From Tunturibacter empetritectus (lineage in GTDB: Bacteria > Acidobacteriota > Terriglobia > Terriglobales > Acidobacteriaceae), in contig NZ_CP132932.1 of NCBI RefSeq assembly GCF_040358985.1, positions 744,001 to 808,000 of the forward strand: a stretch of 64,000 nucleotides of DNA. Reading direction: 5' to 3'. The first letter of the stretch is position 1. Each line of letters begins with the position of its first letter. Positions 8,440-16,839 of the stretch are shown piece by piece. Both the position numbers and the translations under genes were made by a program. The notes under the pieces were generated by a model. That model was given only the letters and a program-made list of their open reading frames with translations, was not told where the DNA came from and searched no databases.

Positions 8440-8503
8440 GGCATCTCTCTCAAGTGGCTGGATCTAAAGTGGCTGGATCTCAAGTGGCATCTCTCTCAAG
8501 TGA
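8440..8503. repeat. Local tandem repeat
   Basis: GGCATCTCTCTCAAGTG at both ends with two GGCTGGATCTMAAGT units between. It runs over the last codon and stop of the DUF4267 gene, so the C-terminus of that protein may have been altered by slippage. Confidence 0.75.
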
Positions 8504-8876
8504 CATGAATCAGTACGATGCCGACGACCAGCATCACCACGCAGGTCAAGCCATGAACTGAAAACGCCTTCGACTTCGACCCGCCCGACCCCAGAACGTT
8601 TGACATGTCGCCAAAAGGGACGATGGCTTCAACGAGTAGAACTATGCCTACCGTCCGCGTGTCCGTGGTCAGCATCAAGGTCAGCACAACCAATCCGGAT
8701 GCGACGTCTCGAACTCCTTTAAGACGCAGCCAGGCACGAGTGTCAGCATCGGGTGCAGGCGGCTTAAGACCAAAGGACCCTATCATTCGTTCAGGAGAGA
8801 CAAGGTAGAAACAACCGATAACAAGGATCGCCACAGCCATGAGAGCAGCGAGAGAAAGCGGGATAGCGTTATGCAT
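8496..8876 (-). CDS. DUF4267 membrane protein
   Basis: Small membrane protein of 126 residues with four predicted hydrophobic helices, matching DUF4267 in layout (F-Y-L-V-S-P-E-R-M, R-A-W-L-R-L-K-G-V-R-D-V-A-S-G). AAGGAG lies eight bases upstream of ATG 8876. One operator-like palindrome sits immediately upstream of this Shine-Dalgarno, so expression is very likely under control of the divergent TetR protein. The 3' end is inside a tandem repeat. Function unknown. Confidence 0.75.
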   Translation of the reverse strand: MHNAIPLSLAALMAVAILVIGCFYLVSPERMIGSFGLKPPAPDADTRAWLRLKGVRDVASGLVVLTLMLTTDTRTVGIVLLVEAIVPFGDMSNVLGSGGSKSKAFSVHGLTCVVMLVVGIVLIHVT

Positions 8877-8900
8877 AAAATGTCTCCTTACTATAAAATC

Positions 8901-8974
8901 TAGCAACGCTATATAAGATGTGAAAAGCTAGGAAAAGTTTCACTATCCGCTAAGTGTTGATTCTAGCGGCGCTA
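8901..8974. promoter_or_regulatory. Paired palindromic operators in a divergent promoter
   Basis: Two copies of the palindrome TAGCNNNGCTA, TAGCAACGCTA at 8901-8911 and TAGCGGCGCTA at 8964-8974, each inside a longer shared string CTAGCNNCGCTATA. They are 63 bp apart start to start, six helical turns, placing both on the same DNA face. One lies by the DUF4267 start, the other overlaps a TATACT box just ahead of the TetR gene. Confidence 0.7.
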
Positions 8975-8986
8975 TACTTCCTATCA

Positions 8987-9577
8987 ATGGCAATGCCCCT
9001 GGCAGCGAACCGAATTGCGGAACGAAAACTGCGTGACCGGCAGGCCCGACGGGCACAGATTATTAGTGCCGCGCGACAAATAGCGGAGCTTGAAGGTTGG
9101 TCCAACGTAACCGTTCGGCGGCTATCCGACGAAATCTCATACAGCCAACCCGTCTTGTACGCTCATTTTGGAAGCCGCGAAGGGATTCTCGCCGCGGTGG
9201 CTATCGAGGGTTTCCAGGAGATGGGCCTGGCTTTGGAGAAGGCACGGAAACGGGTGAAGCGTGGAAGTACAGTCGAATCCGTCGCGGCCGCATATCTGGA
9301 GTTCGCCGCGTCTTCACCAGCACTGTATGAAGCGATGTTTTCGCTCAGCCTGAGCGTACCATTCGATGACGCGGCTACTCCTCCGGAGCTGCGATTCGCG
9401 TTTTCCCAACTCCTCGAGTTGTTTCAGGGGCAGGGCTCGAAGTCGGAGGTTCTATCGGAGATGTTTTGGGCGAGCCTCCATGGTATCGCCGAGCTGACAA
9501 GAACCAGGCGATTGCCGCGCAGCCGTCAGAGAGAGCGCGTGAGGACGCTCGTCGAGCTCTTCACCTTCCCACGATGA
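8987..9577 (+). CDS. TetR family regulator
   Basis: TetR-type repressor of 196 residues. The N-terminal helix-turn-helix is clear (V-T-V-R-R-L-S-D-E-I ... S-Q-P-V-L-Y-A-H-F-G-S-R-E), followed by an all-helical ligand-binding domain. ATG 8987 is preferred; the frame can start at GTG 8954 but that lies upstream of a TATACT box at 8973-8978. The ATG is only about nine bases beyond that box, so the message may be nearly leaderless. Divergent from the DUF4267/DUF1772 pair, with palindromic sites between, so autorepression and repression of those genes is the natural model. Confidence 0.88.
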   Translation: MAMPLAANRIAERKLRDRQARRAQIISAARQIAELEGWSNVTVRRLSDEISYSQPVLYAHFGSREGILAAVAIEGFQEMGLALEKARKRVKRGSTVESVAAAYLEFAASSPALYEAMFSLSLSVPFDDAATPPELRFAFSQLLELFQGQGSKSEVLSEMFWASLHGIAELTRTRRLPRSRQRERVRTLVELFTFPR

Positions 9578-9664
9578 AACTGTGGCGATACCGCGCTGGA
9601 TGGCCTCTTCAAAGGTGGCGTTCTGGCCGGGGTGAGTACGGATGTCGCAAAGTTCAACAATCCT
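9572..9664 (-). pseudogene. Remnant of an antibiotic-biosynthesis-monooxygenase-like gene
   Basis: The minus strand reads I-V-E-L-C-D-I-R-T-H-P-G-Q-N-A-T-F-E-E-A-I-Q-R-G-I, close to the N-terminus of ABM/NIPSNAP-like ferredoxin-fold proteins as I remember them. The expected start position is AGG instead of ATG, and the frame then runs into the 3' end of the TetR gene with no domain remainder. Best read as a truncated relic at the edge of an inserted segment. Confidence 0.45.
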
Positions 9665-9822
9665 TGAACGCTTTATGCGTCGGTCAAAACCGGCGAGAGA
9701 TTGTGGAGGAAAGATTCATAGGTCGAACTTAGTGCTTGGCAGGCCCTCTCCCTCCTTACCGGATGGTCAAGCTCACACATCCTCCCAAATTTACTCACGA
9801 ACAGGACTCGGCGAAACCACCC

Positions 9823-10371
9823 TCAAAACAAATCGAACGATCCAGACTCAGCCCTGCCCGGATACCACACCCGCACACCCTCCACCCGCGCAAACTCCGT
9901 CATTGCGTGCTCCCTCCGCGAACTCCCACCCTCAGCCGTCACAAAGAGATCCTCCACCTCTCCGTCACGAGCCAGCACCGCATCCCCAATCAGAGAACGG
10001 TGACACCGCCACGGCACCGCCTCCGCACACATCACCACCGCAGTCTTCAGATCCGGCAGCCCCATCAACCAATCCATCTCCGCGGCAAACTCCGGCGTCT
10101 GCATATAGTCCGCATATCCCCGAAAGCTCTCGTTCCGCCACCCCGTATTCACGCTGTCCTTCCTCGCCGCCCTGCGCCCACCCAGTCCCACCCTCCACAC
10201 CCCGCGAATTCCAACCCCCTCCAGCGACGCAAACAGCCTCTCCTGCCCAAACTGCGGATACCTCTTAGACCCCGGATACCGCCGCACATCCACCAGCGTC
10301 GAGCAGTCATTCTCCCTCAGCGCCCGCAGAAACGCCCCCAGCTCCAGCGTCGAGTGCCCAACCGTCATCAT
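9823..10371 (-). CDS. DUF488 domain protein
   Basis: Soluble protein of about 182 residues of the DUF488 family, recognised by its opening T-V-G-H-S-T, the V-D-V-R-R-Y-P-G-S-K-R-Y-P-Q-F motif and the later C-A-E-A-V-P-W-R-C-H-R-S-L-I with paired cysteines. The conserved Cys/His cluster suggests a catalytic or metal-binding site, but no activity is established to my knowledge. Start 10371 (M-M-T-V-G-H-S) is preferred over GTG 10380; neither has a strong Shine-Dalgarno. It lies downstream of lon, separated by a family-D repeat and lon's terminator. Confidence 0.82.
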   Translation of the reverse strand: MMTVGHSTLELGAFLRALRENDCSTLVDVRRYPGSKRYPQFGQERLFASLEGVGIRGVWRVGLGGRRAARKDSVNTGWRNESFRGYADYMQTPEFAAEMDWLMGLPDLKTAVVMCAEAVPWRCHRSLIGDAVLARDGEVEDLFVTAEGGSSRREHAMTEFARVEGVRVWYPGRAESGSFDLF

Positions 10372-10410
10372 CCCAGCCACCGCCTGAAAATAAACCTCAA
10401 AAACGTGTCA

Positions 10411-10572
10411 CATTTTTAGACGCTAAAAACATGACGGCTAAAACACCACATCAGCCACGCAAATCACCACAGTCTCACCACAAAAACACCACAGCAAAAC
10501 ACCCATATTTCGCAAAAACCCCCGCAAAAACACCCCTCCACCACCAAACAAAAAATCTCTCCCGCCGAAAAG
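10411..10572. repeat. Family D block, copy 1 (after lon)
   Basis: On the minus strand this is a string of GTGGTG/TGTGG words ending GCGTGGCTGATGTGG and TTTTTAGCGTCTAAAAA. It aligns throughout with 43575-43736, downstream of hrcA. Frames are interrupted, so it is not obviously coding. Confidence 0.7.
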
Positions 10573-10608
10573 AAAAAAGGGCGATCCGGCAACCGCCGAA
10601 CCGCCCTT
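10573..10608 (-). terminator. Rho-independent terminator of lon
   Basis: In the minus direction AAGGGCGGTTCGGC, loop GGTT, GCCGGATCGCCC, then TTTTTTCTTTT. Twelve-base stem with two non-Watson-Crick positions, starting about 15 bases past the lon stop. Confidence 0.88.
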
Positions 10609-10622
10609 CGTCCTGATCGAAC

Positions 10623-13073
10623 TTACACCGTAGCGTGAAGAACCTCTTCGCGAACCACCTCATCCTTCACCTTCTCCGCCCGAGTCTTCGGCAGCGCGAC
10701 GGCCAGGACATCCTCAATCCGCGTAGCGTAGTGCAGCGTAACGCCCTCAATCTGATCCGGCGTTAAGTCCTCATCCACCTGCTGTTTACAGTCCGCCGGC
10801 AGAATTACATCCCGCACGCCGGCCCGCTTCGCCGCAAGGAACTTCTCCTTGATCCCGCCAACCGGCAGCACATTGCCGCTCAGCGTAATCTCGCCCGTCA
10901 TCGCCGTCAGAGGATGCACTGGAGTATCCGTCAACAAGCTGACCAGAGCCGTAGCCATCGTCACGCCGGCCGAAGGACCATCCTTCGGAATCGCTCCCGC
11001 AGGCACGTGAATGTGCAGGTCCACATCCTTCGTAAAGTCCTCATCGAGCCCTAACGACGCGGCATTCGAGCGCACCCAGGTCAAAGCAGCCTGCATGCTC
11101 TCCTTCATCACATCCCCAATCTGACCGGTGATCGTGAAGCCGCCTTTGCCCTTCATCCGGTTCGCTTCAATGAACAAAACATCGCCGCCCGCCGGTGTCC
11201 ACGCTAAGCCCACAGCAACCCCAGCACGCTTGGTACGCTCCGCAATCTCGGTATCCACACGCACCTTGATGCCGCCAAGAAACTCGTGCACGACCTCCGG
11301 AGTAATCACAACCTTCTCCGTCTGACCCTCCGCGATCTTGCGCGCAACCTTGCGGCACACGGTCCCAATCTGCTGCTCGAGCTTGCGAACACCAGCCTCC
11401 CGCGTGTAGTGCCGCGCGATCAGATGCACGCTGTCCTTCGGGAATTCGATGTTCTCTTCCGTAATACCGTTCTCTTTGATCTGCCGCGGAATAAGGTATT
11501 TGATGGCGATATTCACCTTCTCCTCTTCCGTATAACCGGTCAGCTCGATGATCTCCATACGATCAAGCAGCGGCCCGGGAATCGTATCCAGCTGATTCGC
11601 CGTGCAGATAAACAACACCTTGCTCAGATCAAACGGCTGATCGAGATAGTTGTCGCGGAACGTATTATTCTGCTCCGGATCAAGCGTCTCAAGCAACGCA
11701 CTCGCAGGATCTCCCCTGAAGTCGCGCCCCAGCTTATCGATCTCATCCAGCATGAACACCGGATCCTTCACCTCAACCCGCTTCAGGTGCTGAATAATCT
11801 GCCCCGGCAACGCGCCTATGTATGTCCTCCGATGTCCGCGAATCTCGGCCTCATCATGCATACCGCCCAGCGAGATGCGTGAAAATTTGCGATCCAACGC
11901 CTTCGCGATCGAACGTCCCAGCGAAGTCTTACCAACACCCGGAGGCCCAACGAAGCACAGAATCGGCCCCTTCATATCCGGCTTCAAACGCCGCACCGAA
12001 AGGTAATCCAGAATGCGATCCTTCACCTTCTTCAAGCCATAGTGATCCTCATCGAGGATCGCCTTCGCCTTCAGAATATCCACCTCGCCCGAAGAGGTCT
12101 TCGACCACGGCAGCACCGCCAGCCACTCCACATAGTTCCGCGTCAGGGAGTAGTCCGCCGCCGCAGGATTCATCCGGCTCAACCGGCCCAACTCCTTCAA
12201 CGCATCCTTCTTCACATCTTCCGGCATCCCGGCGGTCTCAATCTTCTCCTTCAGCTCAGCGATGTCCTTCTGGGTATCATCCTGATCACCCAACTCCTTC
12301 TGGATCGCCTTCAACTGCTCGCGCAGGTAGTAATCCCGCTGCGACGACTGCACGGAATCCTGCACCTCGGTCTGGATCTTGTTGCGCAGCTGCTGCACCT
12401 CAAGCTCCTTCGCCAGGTGCTTGTTGATCCGCTCCAGACGCGCCGAAACATCTGGCGTCTCCAGTAGCTCCTGCTTGTCAGTCGTCGTCAAAAACGGAAG
12501 CGAGGAGGCGATAAAGTCCGCCAGCCTCCCGGGTTCGTCGATGTTGATCGCAATCGTCTGCAGATCGTCGCTCAAGGTAGGCGACGAGGTCACAATCTGC
12601 TGGAACTGGCTGACCACATTCCGTTGCAGCGCCTCGGCCTCTGGCGTCTGCTGTGGATCCACGTCCGGAATGGCCTCATATTCGGCCGTCATAAAGGGCG
12701 CCAGCTGCGCAAACTCGCCAAGATGTACCCGCTCATTGCCCTCGGTGAACACAAACAGACTTTGGTTCGGCATCTTGACGACCTTGTGCACCGTCGCTCT
12801 GGTACCAGTCGCAAACAGATCTGCAGCCTGCGGAGCGTCCTGCCGCGCATCCCGCTGCGCCACCACAAGAATGGTCTTCTCCTCGCCCAGCGACTGAATC
12901 AGCTGGATCGAGCTATCCCGCCCCACCGTCAACGGAAGCACCGCGTGAGGAAACAGGACAGTATCCCGAACCGGCAACACCGGAACAGGCCGTTTCCCTA
13001 TCACCTCAGCACCCGACCCCTCGCTGGTTTTGGTCGCGGTCGGTTGAATCACACTTACAAAGTCGCTTGGCAT
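10623..13073 (-). CDS. lon: ATP-dependent protease Lon
   Basis: Cytoplasmic AAA+ serine protease that degrades misfolded and regulatory proteins. The 816-residue protein has the N-terminal LAN domain ([11 protein letters not shown]), a coiled-coil linker, Walker [10 protein letters not shown], Walker B F-M-L-D-E-I-D-K, and the proteolytic Ser-Lys dyad region P-K-D-G-P-S-A-G. Length is normal for LonA. ATG 13073 has AGAGGT about seven bases upstream; the frame is open to 13169 but the extension is not Lon-like. Followed by a strong terminator. No clear heat-shock promoter was recognised in the 355 bp upstream. Confidence 0.97.
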   Translation of the reverse strand: MPSDFVSVIQPTATKTSEGSGAEVIGKRPVPVLPVRDTVLFPHAVLPLTVGRDSSIQLIQSLGEEKTILVVAQRDARQDAPQAADLFATGTRATVHKVVKMPNQSLFVFTEGNERVHLGEFAQLAPFMTAEYEAIPDVDPQQTPEAEALQRNVVSQFQQIVTSSPTLSDDLQTIAINIDEPGRLADFIASSLPFLTTTDKQELLETPDVSARLERINKHLAKELEVQQLRNKIQTEVQDSVQSSQRDYYLREQLKAIQKELGDQDDTQKDIAELKEKIETAGMPEDVKKDALKELGRLSRMNPAAADYSLTRNYVEWLAVLPWSKTSSGEVDILKAKAILDEDHYGLKKVKDRILDYLSVRRLKPDMKGPILCFVGPPGVGKTSLGRSIAKALDRKFSRISLGGMHDEAEIRGHRRTYIGALPGQIIQHLKRVEVKDPVFMLDEIDKLGRDFRGDPASALLETLDPEQNNTFRDNYLDQPFDLSKVLFICTANQLDTIPGPLLDRMEIIELTGYTEEEKVNIAIKYLIPRQIKENGITEENIEFPKDSVHLIARHYTREAGVRKLEQQIGTVCRKVARKIAEGQTEKVVITPEVVHEFLGGIKVRVDTEIAERTKRAGVAVGLAWTPAGGDVLFIEANRMKGKGGFTITGQIGDVMKESMQAALTWVRSNAASLGLDEDFTKDVDLHIHVPAGAIPKDGPSAGVTMATALVSLLTDTPVHPLTAMTGEITLSGNVLPVGGIKEKFLAAKRAGVRDVILPADCKQQVDEDLTPDQIEGVTLHYATRIEDVLAVALPKTRAEKVKDEVVREEVLHATV

Positions 13074-13428
13074 TGAGTGTACCTCTATCAGATTATCCAC
13101 TATTCGATGCAGCAAGTCTTCATCTGGTCGCAAACTATGCCCCTCTCTCCGGAAAACGTGCGTCTCCACATTCCGTCATCGGCCATAACCCCATTCGCAT
13201 CAGTGAGTAACTTCCTAAAAGAGGGATTTCAAGATTGCTCTTCCAAATAAGAGCCCAGTCGTCAGATCCTCGCCAAATCACCCCACGACATCAATCTCGA
13301 CCCAAAGAAGGACGGGATAATCAAGCCGTCGTTTGACCGCCCACAGTACTGGGCATACTACGCCTCAGACCCGCCACTTTGCCACCGGCCAAGGCAAGCC
13401 CAATATAACGTCCGGGACAGCGGGACCG
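13074..13428. other. Intergenic region between pheA and lon
   Basis: About 355 bp with no credible gene. It should contain the lon promoter and the end of the pheA transcript. A perfect short hairpin GCTCTT-CCAAAT-AAGAGC lies at 13237-13254 without a T-tract. No known repeat family is present. Confidence 0.6.
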
Positions 13429-14283
13429 CTAAGCCGCCCAATATCGACCCAGCACCTTCACCATCCGGCAGTGTTCCCGTAACGCACTCAACGCAGCCTC
13501 AGCCTTCTCCGCCGAATCGAACCGCACATCGACGTAGAAGACATACTCCCACGGGCTACCCGGAACCGGTCTGGACTCGATCTTGGTTAGGTCCACCCCG
13601 GCGTCCGCCAGTCTCTGCAACGCCGCCACCAGCGTTCCCGGTCGATGTTCGATGGCAAACGCCAGGCTCATCTTGTTCCCGTCCTTTGCCGGCTCCTCGA
13701 CCGACGCACCGTCGCGCTTCACCAGGTGAAACCTCGTGTAGTTCTCAGCATGGTCTTCAATGCCCGCCACCATTACCTCTGCGCCATACTCCGTTGCCGC
13801 AAGCGCAGGAGCGATCCCTGCAACATCCCGCAGACCCTCTCCCATGAGTCGCTTCACGCTCCCCGCCGTGTCGTAGAAAGGGACCACCTCCCACTCCGGA
13901 TGCGAAGCCAGAAATCTCCGGCACTGCGACAACGCGACCGGATGCGACATCACTCTCCTGATCTCCTGTAACTTCACTCCCGGCATCGCAATCACATTGT
14001 GTCGAATCCTCATCAAACTCTCGCGCTCAATATGCACCGGAAGATCCAGTAGCAGATCGTAATGTTCCGCAACCGATCCGTGCAGACTGTTCTCAATGGG
14101 CAGCACCGCCGCATCGACCCCACCCGCGAGAACCTTCGCCAGCACCTGGGCCGATACCGTACAAGCAACAATCTCTAACTTCTCGCGACTGCCCAGCATC
14201 TCGACAGTTGCCATGTGGCTATTCGAGCCCAACTCTCCTTGAATCGCCACCTTCAATCCAGATACCCCGCACATTTCGTTCAT
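13429..14283 (-). CDS. pheA: Prephenate dehydratase
   Basis: Converts prephenate to phenylpyruvate, the committed step to phenylalanine. The 284-residue protein has the bilobed dehydratase domain (I-E-N-S-L-H-G-S-V, catalytic T-R-F in N-Y-T-R-F) and a C-terminal ACT domain for Phe feedback (P-G-T-L-V, E-S-R-P). No chorismate mutase domain is fused. ATG 14283 is the likeliest start, with 14274 and a TTG at 14313 as alternatives; Shine-Dalgarno evidence is weak for all. It stands alone, unlike the shikimate kinase gene, and no leader peptide was found upstream. Confidence 0.92.
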   Translation of the reverse strand: MNEMCGVSGLKVAIQGELGSNSHMATVEMLGSREKLEIVACTVSAQVLAKVLAGGVDAAVLPIENSLHGSVAEHYDLLLDLPVHIERESLMRIRHNVIAMPGVKLQEIRRVMSHPVALSQCRRFLASHPEWEVVPFYDTAGSVKRLMGEGLRDVAGIAPALAATEYGAEVMVAGIEDHAENYTRFHLVKRDGASVEEPAKDGNKMSLAFAIEHRPGTLVAALQRLADAGVDLTKIESRPVPGSPWEYVFYVDVRFDSAEKAEAALSALREHCRMVKVLGRYWAA

Positions 14284-14417
14284 GTTTGGTTCATATTTTA
14301 TTCCCTCTGGCAACCCACTCGCCTAACCGGGCAACTTACCACAGGACGGGCCTGAATCTTTGAATGCCATCACGGCGAACCGGGAAGTGAAGCCGGCAAT
14401 CGTCTTAGGAGAACCAA

Positions 14418-14567
14418 ATGCTTTGGACAATCACAATTATTCTCTTCATCCTGTGGATTGTGGGACTTGTTAGCAGCTACACCCTCGGTGGATGGATTCA
14501 TATCCTTCTGGTTCTGGCCATCATCGTGCTCATCTTCAACCTGCTGTCTGGCAGACGAGCCCTATAA
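14418..14567 (+). CDS. lmo0937-like small membrane protein
   Basis: A 49-residue protein with two hydrophobic helices (start M-L-W-T-I-T-I-I-L-F, second helix H-I-L-L-V-L-A-I-I-V) and a short basic end G-R-R-A-L. It matches the widespread lmo0937 small membrane protein family. TTAGGAG lies at good spacing upstream. The CsbD gene follows 61 bp downstream on the same strand; in many genomes such proteins accompany stress genes. Function unknown. Confidence 0.85.
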   Translation: MLWTITIILFILWIVGLVSSYTLGGWIHILLVLAIIVLIFNLLSGRRAL

Positions 14568-14628
14568 CCACTCTCGAAGTTAAGAAGTTAAACCGCAGCC
14601 CTCTCGCTCTATACGCAAGGAGTCAACT

Positions 14629-14964
14629 ATGAACACCGAAAAAGCAGCAGGTAAATTCGATCAGGTAGCCGGCAAGATCAAGCAGAGCGTAGGCGAAGCC
14701 GTCGGTAATCAAAAGCTAGCCAACTCGGGCGTAGCCGATCAAGTCAAGGGTGCCGCCAAGGAGACCTGGGGCAACGCTAAAGATGCCGCGGAGGTCGCAA
14801 AGGATGATGCCCGCGCTCGTACTGACGTCAAAGGCGAAGACTACAAAGCCCACGCAGAAGACACCGCTCACAACATGCGCGAGAAGATTGCAAACACTGC
14901 ACAGAATGTTAAGGACAGCGTGAACGAGAAGCTGGATAACTTCAAACGAGAGCACAACAGCTAG
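14629..14964 (+). CDS. CsbD family stress protein
   Basis: Small hydrophilic protein of 111 residues, rich in Lys, Ala, Asp and Glu. The N-terminal half is a CsbD domain (G-K-F-D-Q-V-A-G-K-I-K-Q-S-V-G-E); the C-terminal half is a further amphipathic helical repeat region (A-H-N-M-R-E-K-I-A-N-T-A). CsbD proteins accumulate under general stress; a mechanism is not established. AAGGAG precedes the ATG and a terminator follows, so with the lmo0937-like gene it forms a short two-gene unit. Confidence 0.9.
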   Translation: MNTEKAAGKFDQVAGKIKQSVGEAVGNQKLANSGVADQVKGAAKETWGNAKDAAEVAKDDARARTDVKGEDYKAHAEDTAHNMREKIANTAQNVKDSVNEKLDNFKREHNS

Positions 14965-14982
14965 CCAGGCGAATCCCTCTTG

Positions 14983-15013
14983 AAAGGTCCGCCATTGTGC
15001 GGGCCTTTCTTAT
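14983..15013. terminator. Terminator between CsbD and ubiA-type gene
   Basis: AAAGGTCCGC, loop CATTGT, GCGGGCCTTT followed by CTTATTT. Ten-base stem with one mismatch. The A-rich left flank allows it to serve the convergent prenyltransferase gene as well. Confidence 0.8.
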
Positions 15014-15876
15014 TTGTGCATCAACACATCCGCGGCAACAAACCCAAAGAACACCACCGAGATCACCCCATTCAGCGTAAAGAAAGCCGCATTCATGCGT
15101 CGCAGATCCTTCGGCGAAATAATTGAGTGCTCATACAGCAGCAGGATCGCAACCAGCCCAACCCCCAACATCGCAATCCTTCCCAACCCAAACAGCTCAA
15201 TCAGCCAGCACAGCAGCAGCAGCATCCCCAAATGCATCCCGCGCGCAATCCAGAAGGCCGCCGTGATGCCGAACGCCTGCGGCACACTGTTCAGTCCCAC
15301 CTTGCGGTCGTGTTCAAAGTCCTGACACGCATACAGCACATCGAAGCCGCCAACCCACAACAGCACCGCCGCCGTCAGCACAACAATTCTGATATCCAGC
15401 GATCCCCGCACCGCAATCCACGCGGCCGAAGGCGCAATCCCCAACGCCAGACCCAACACAACATGCGACCACCGCGTCAGCCGCTTCATATAGCTGTAGG
15501 CCAGCACCACAGCAAGCGCCACAGGAGCAAGCTCCAGCGTCAGCCGGTTGAGCATCGCCGCACCCACCACAAACAGCGCGATCGACACCACCACAAATCC
15601 CGCAACAAACCCTTTGCTCAGCGCGCCGGCAGGCAAAGCCCTCATGGCGGTGCGCGGGTTCGCCGCATCCAACTGCGCATCCGCCAGTCGATTGAACGCC
15701 ATCGCCGCAGACCGCGCAGCCACCATGCACACAATAATCCAGCCCAGAACTCGCAGCGTCGGCCAACCACCCGCAGCCAGCACCGCTCCTGTCAACGCAA
15801 ACGGGAGCGCGAACACCGAATGCTCCCACTTGATCATCTCAAGCGTTACAACCGTACTCTTCCACAACGATGCCAT
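15010..15876 (-). CDS. UbiA-family prenyltransferase (UbiA/MqnP-like)
   Basis: Polytopic membrane enzyme of 288 residues that attaches a polyprenyl chain to an aromatic acceptor in quinone synthesis. Two Asp-rich Mg2+-diphosphate motifs are visible: N-R-L-A-D-A-Q-L-D-A-A-N-P-R-T at about 62-76 and Y-A-C-Q-D-F-E-H-D near 185. Eight to nine hydrophobic helices. The N-R-x-x-D form with A-N-P-R-T is what I associate with the menaquinone (futalosine-route) MqnP branch as well as UbiA; no other quinone gene is nearby to decide. Confidence 0.88.
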   Translation of the reverse strand: MASLWKSTVVTLEMIKWEHSVFALPFALTGAVLAAGGWPTLRVLGWIIVCMVAARSAAMAFNRLADAQLDAANPRTAMRALPAGALSKGFVAGFVVVSIALFVVGAAMLNRLTLELAPVALAVVLAYSYMKRLTRWSHVVLGLALGIAPSAAWIAVRGSLDIRIVVLTAAVLLWVGGFDVLYACQDFEHDRKVGLNSVPQAFGITAAFWIARGMHLGMLLLLCWLIELFGLGRIAMLGVGLVAILLLYEHSIISPKDLRRMNAAFFTLNGVISVVFFGFVAADVLMHK

Positions 15877-15942
15877 CCTTCTATCGTAAAAGAGTTCGTC
15901 CCCTCCAACCTAGCCAGCGTGCCTAAAGGTCAAAAAACAGCC

Positions 15943-16749
15943 TTATTTAGCCGGTTTCTCCGCCTCACCCCCAACCACCTCCAGGTTATTCACCACTTTG
16001 AACACTCCCGGCACACCATTAGCACGAATATTCGCCACATCTTTGTCCGACTGACTGTCCACCACGCCCGACAAAGTCACGTTCCCATTCACAACCGCGA
16101 TCCGAATCGGCTTTGCCGGATCAATCGCATATTTGTTCAACTGCGGAAAGCCATAGATCGACCGCGCCTCTGCCAGTCGAATCCTGTCATCCATAGGCGA
16201 CACCGGCGCCACCTCCACGTTATCAATCACGTCTTTCACCCCCGGATAGTTCTCTGCCAGGCTCAACGCCGAATCCTTATCCGTGGGGCCATATGCGGTC
16301 CCGCCCAGGGTCACCACACCCTTCTCGACGCCGATCGTAAACGCATTGAACGCCGTCGTTCCATACCCAACCCGGTCATACGCCAGCTTCTCCGCCAGCT
16401 TGTTCCGCAGCGTCATGTCATCGACATCAGGCCCCGCAACCTCAATCTGATTCTCAACCCCCTTCACATTCTGCCGGTGGTGGGCACGGTCGTCCGCGTC
16501 GAGCTTCGCGCTGTAAAGCTCCACCGTCCCCGTCAGCTTCACAACGCCATCCTGCACCGAGCTCTTCACATCTTTGAATCGCTTGTTATCCAGCGCCTTC
16601 GTCACCTCCGCCTGAATCCGCGCGTCGTTTGGCCCCGGCCCGACATTGCCCTGCGCGCTTTGGGCCACGCCCCTCGATGCCCCATCCAACATCGTCAGAC
16701 CGGCAAAAACCAACACGCCGGCGCATGCAAAGTTCTTCATCCTGCTCAT
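15943..16749 (-). CDS. Secreted triple BON-domain protein
   Basis: Exported protein of 268 residues with a signal peptide (C-A-G-V-L-V-F-A-G-L-T) and three consecutive BON domains. Each shows the V-x-L-x-G-x-V pattern: V-V-K-L-T-G-T-V, V-V-T-L-G-G-T-A and V-T-L-S-G-V-V. BON domains bind phospholipid or peptidoglycan-associated partners in the periplasm. ATG 16749 is set by GGAGGG six bases upstream; the frame continues open to 16809. It follows the TamB gene after about 90 bp on the same strand, so it may be the last gene of the envelope operon. Confidence 0.88.
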   Translation of the reverse strand: MSRMKNFACAGVLVFAGLTMLDGASRGVAQSAQGNVGPGPNDARIQAEVTKALDNKRFKDVKSSVQDGVVKLTGTVELYSAKLDADDRAHHRQNVKGVENQIEVAGPDVDDMTLRNKLAEKLAYDRVGYGTTAFNAFTIGVEKGVVTLGGTAYGPTDKDSALSLAENYPGVKDVIDNVEVAPVSPMDDRIRLAEARSIYGFPQLNKYAIDPAKPIRIAVVNGNVTLSGVVDSQSDKDVANIRANGVPGVFKVVNNLEVVGGEAEKPAK

Positions 16750-16839
16750 AGTCTTCCCTCCGGAGATCGTTAGCGCCGCGAAAAACGGCATCCGTGCCCT
16801 CATCCACACCTCGTACGATGCAGCCTCTACCTCAGCGCG

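Noticed and set aside
9705..9800. Short minus-strand ORF (M-C-E-L-D-H-P-V ... V-L-T-D-A) just upstream of the relic at 9572
   Set aside because: Only 35 codons, no recognisable family and adjacent to decayed sequence; may be chance.
10475..10663. Trp/Phe-rich minus-strand ORF in the family-D block
   Set aside because: It overlaps the lon terminator and the GTGGTG repeat; the frame is broken in the homologous block after hrcA.
13237..13254. Perfect short hairpin in the lon upstream region as a heat-shock operator
   Set aside because: Not CIRCE or a known operator and only a six-base stem; no second copy was seen near other heat-shock genes.
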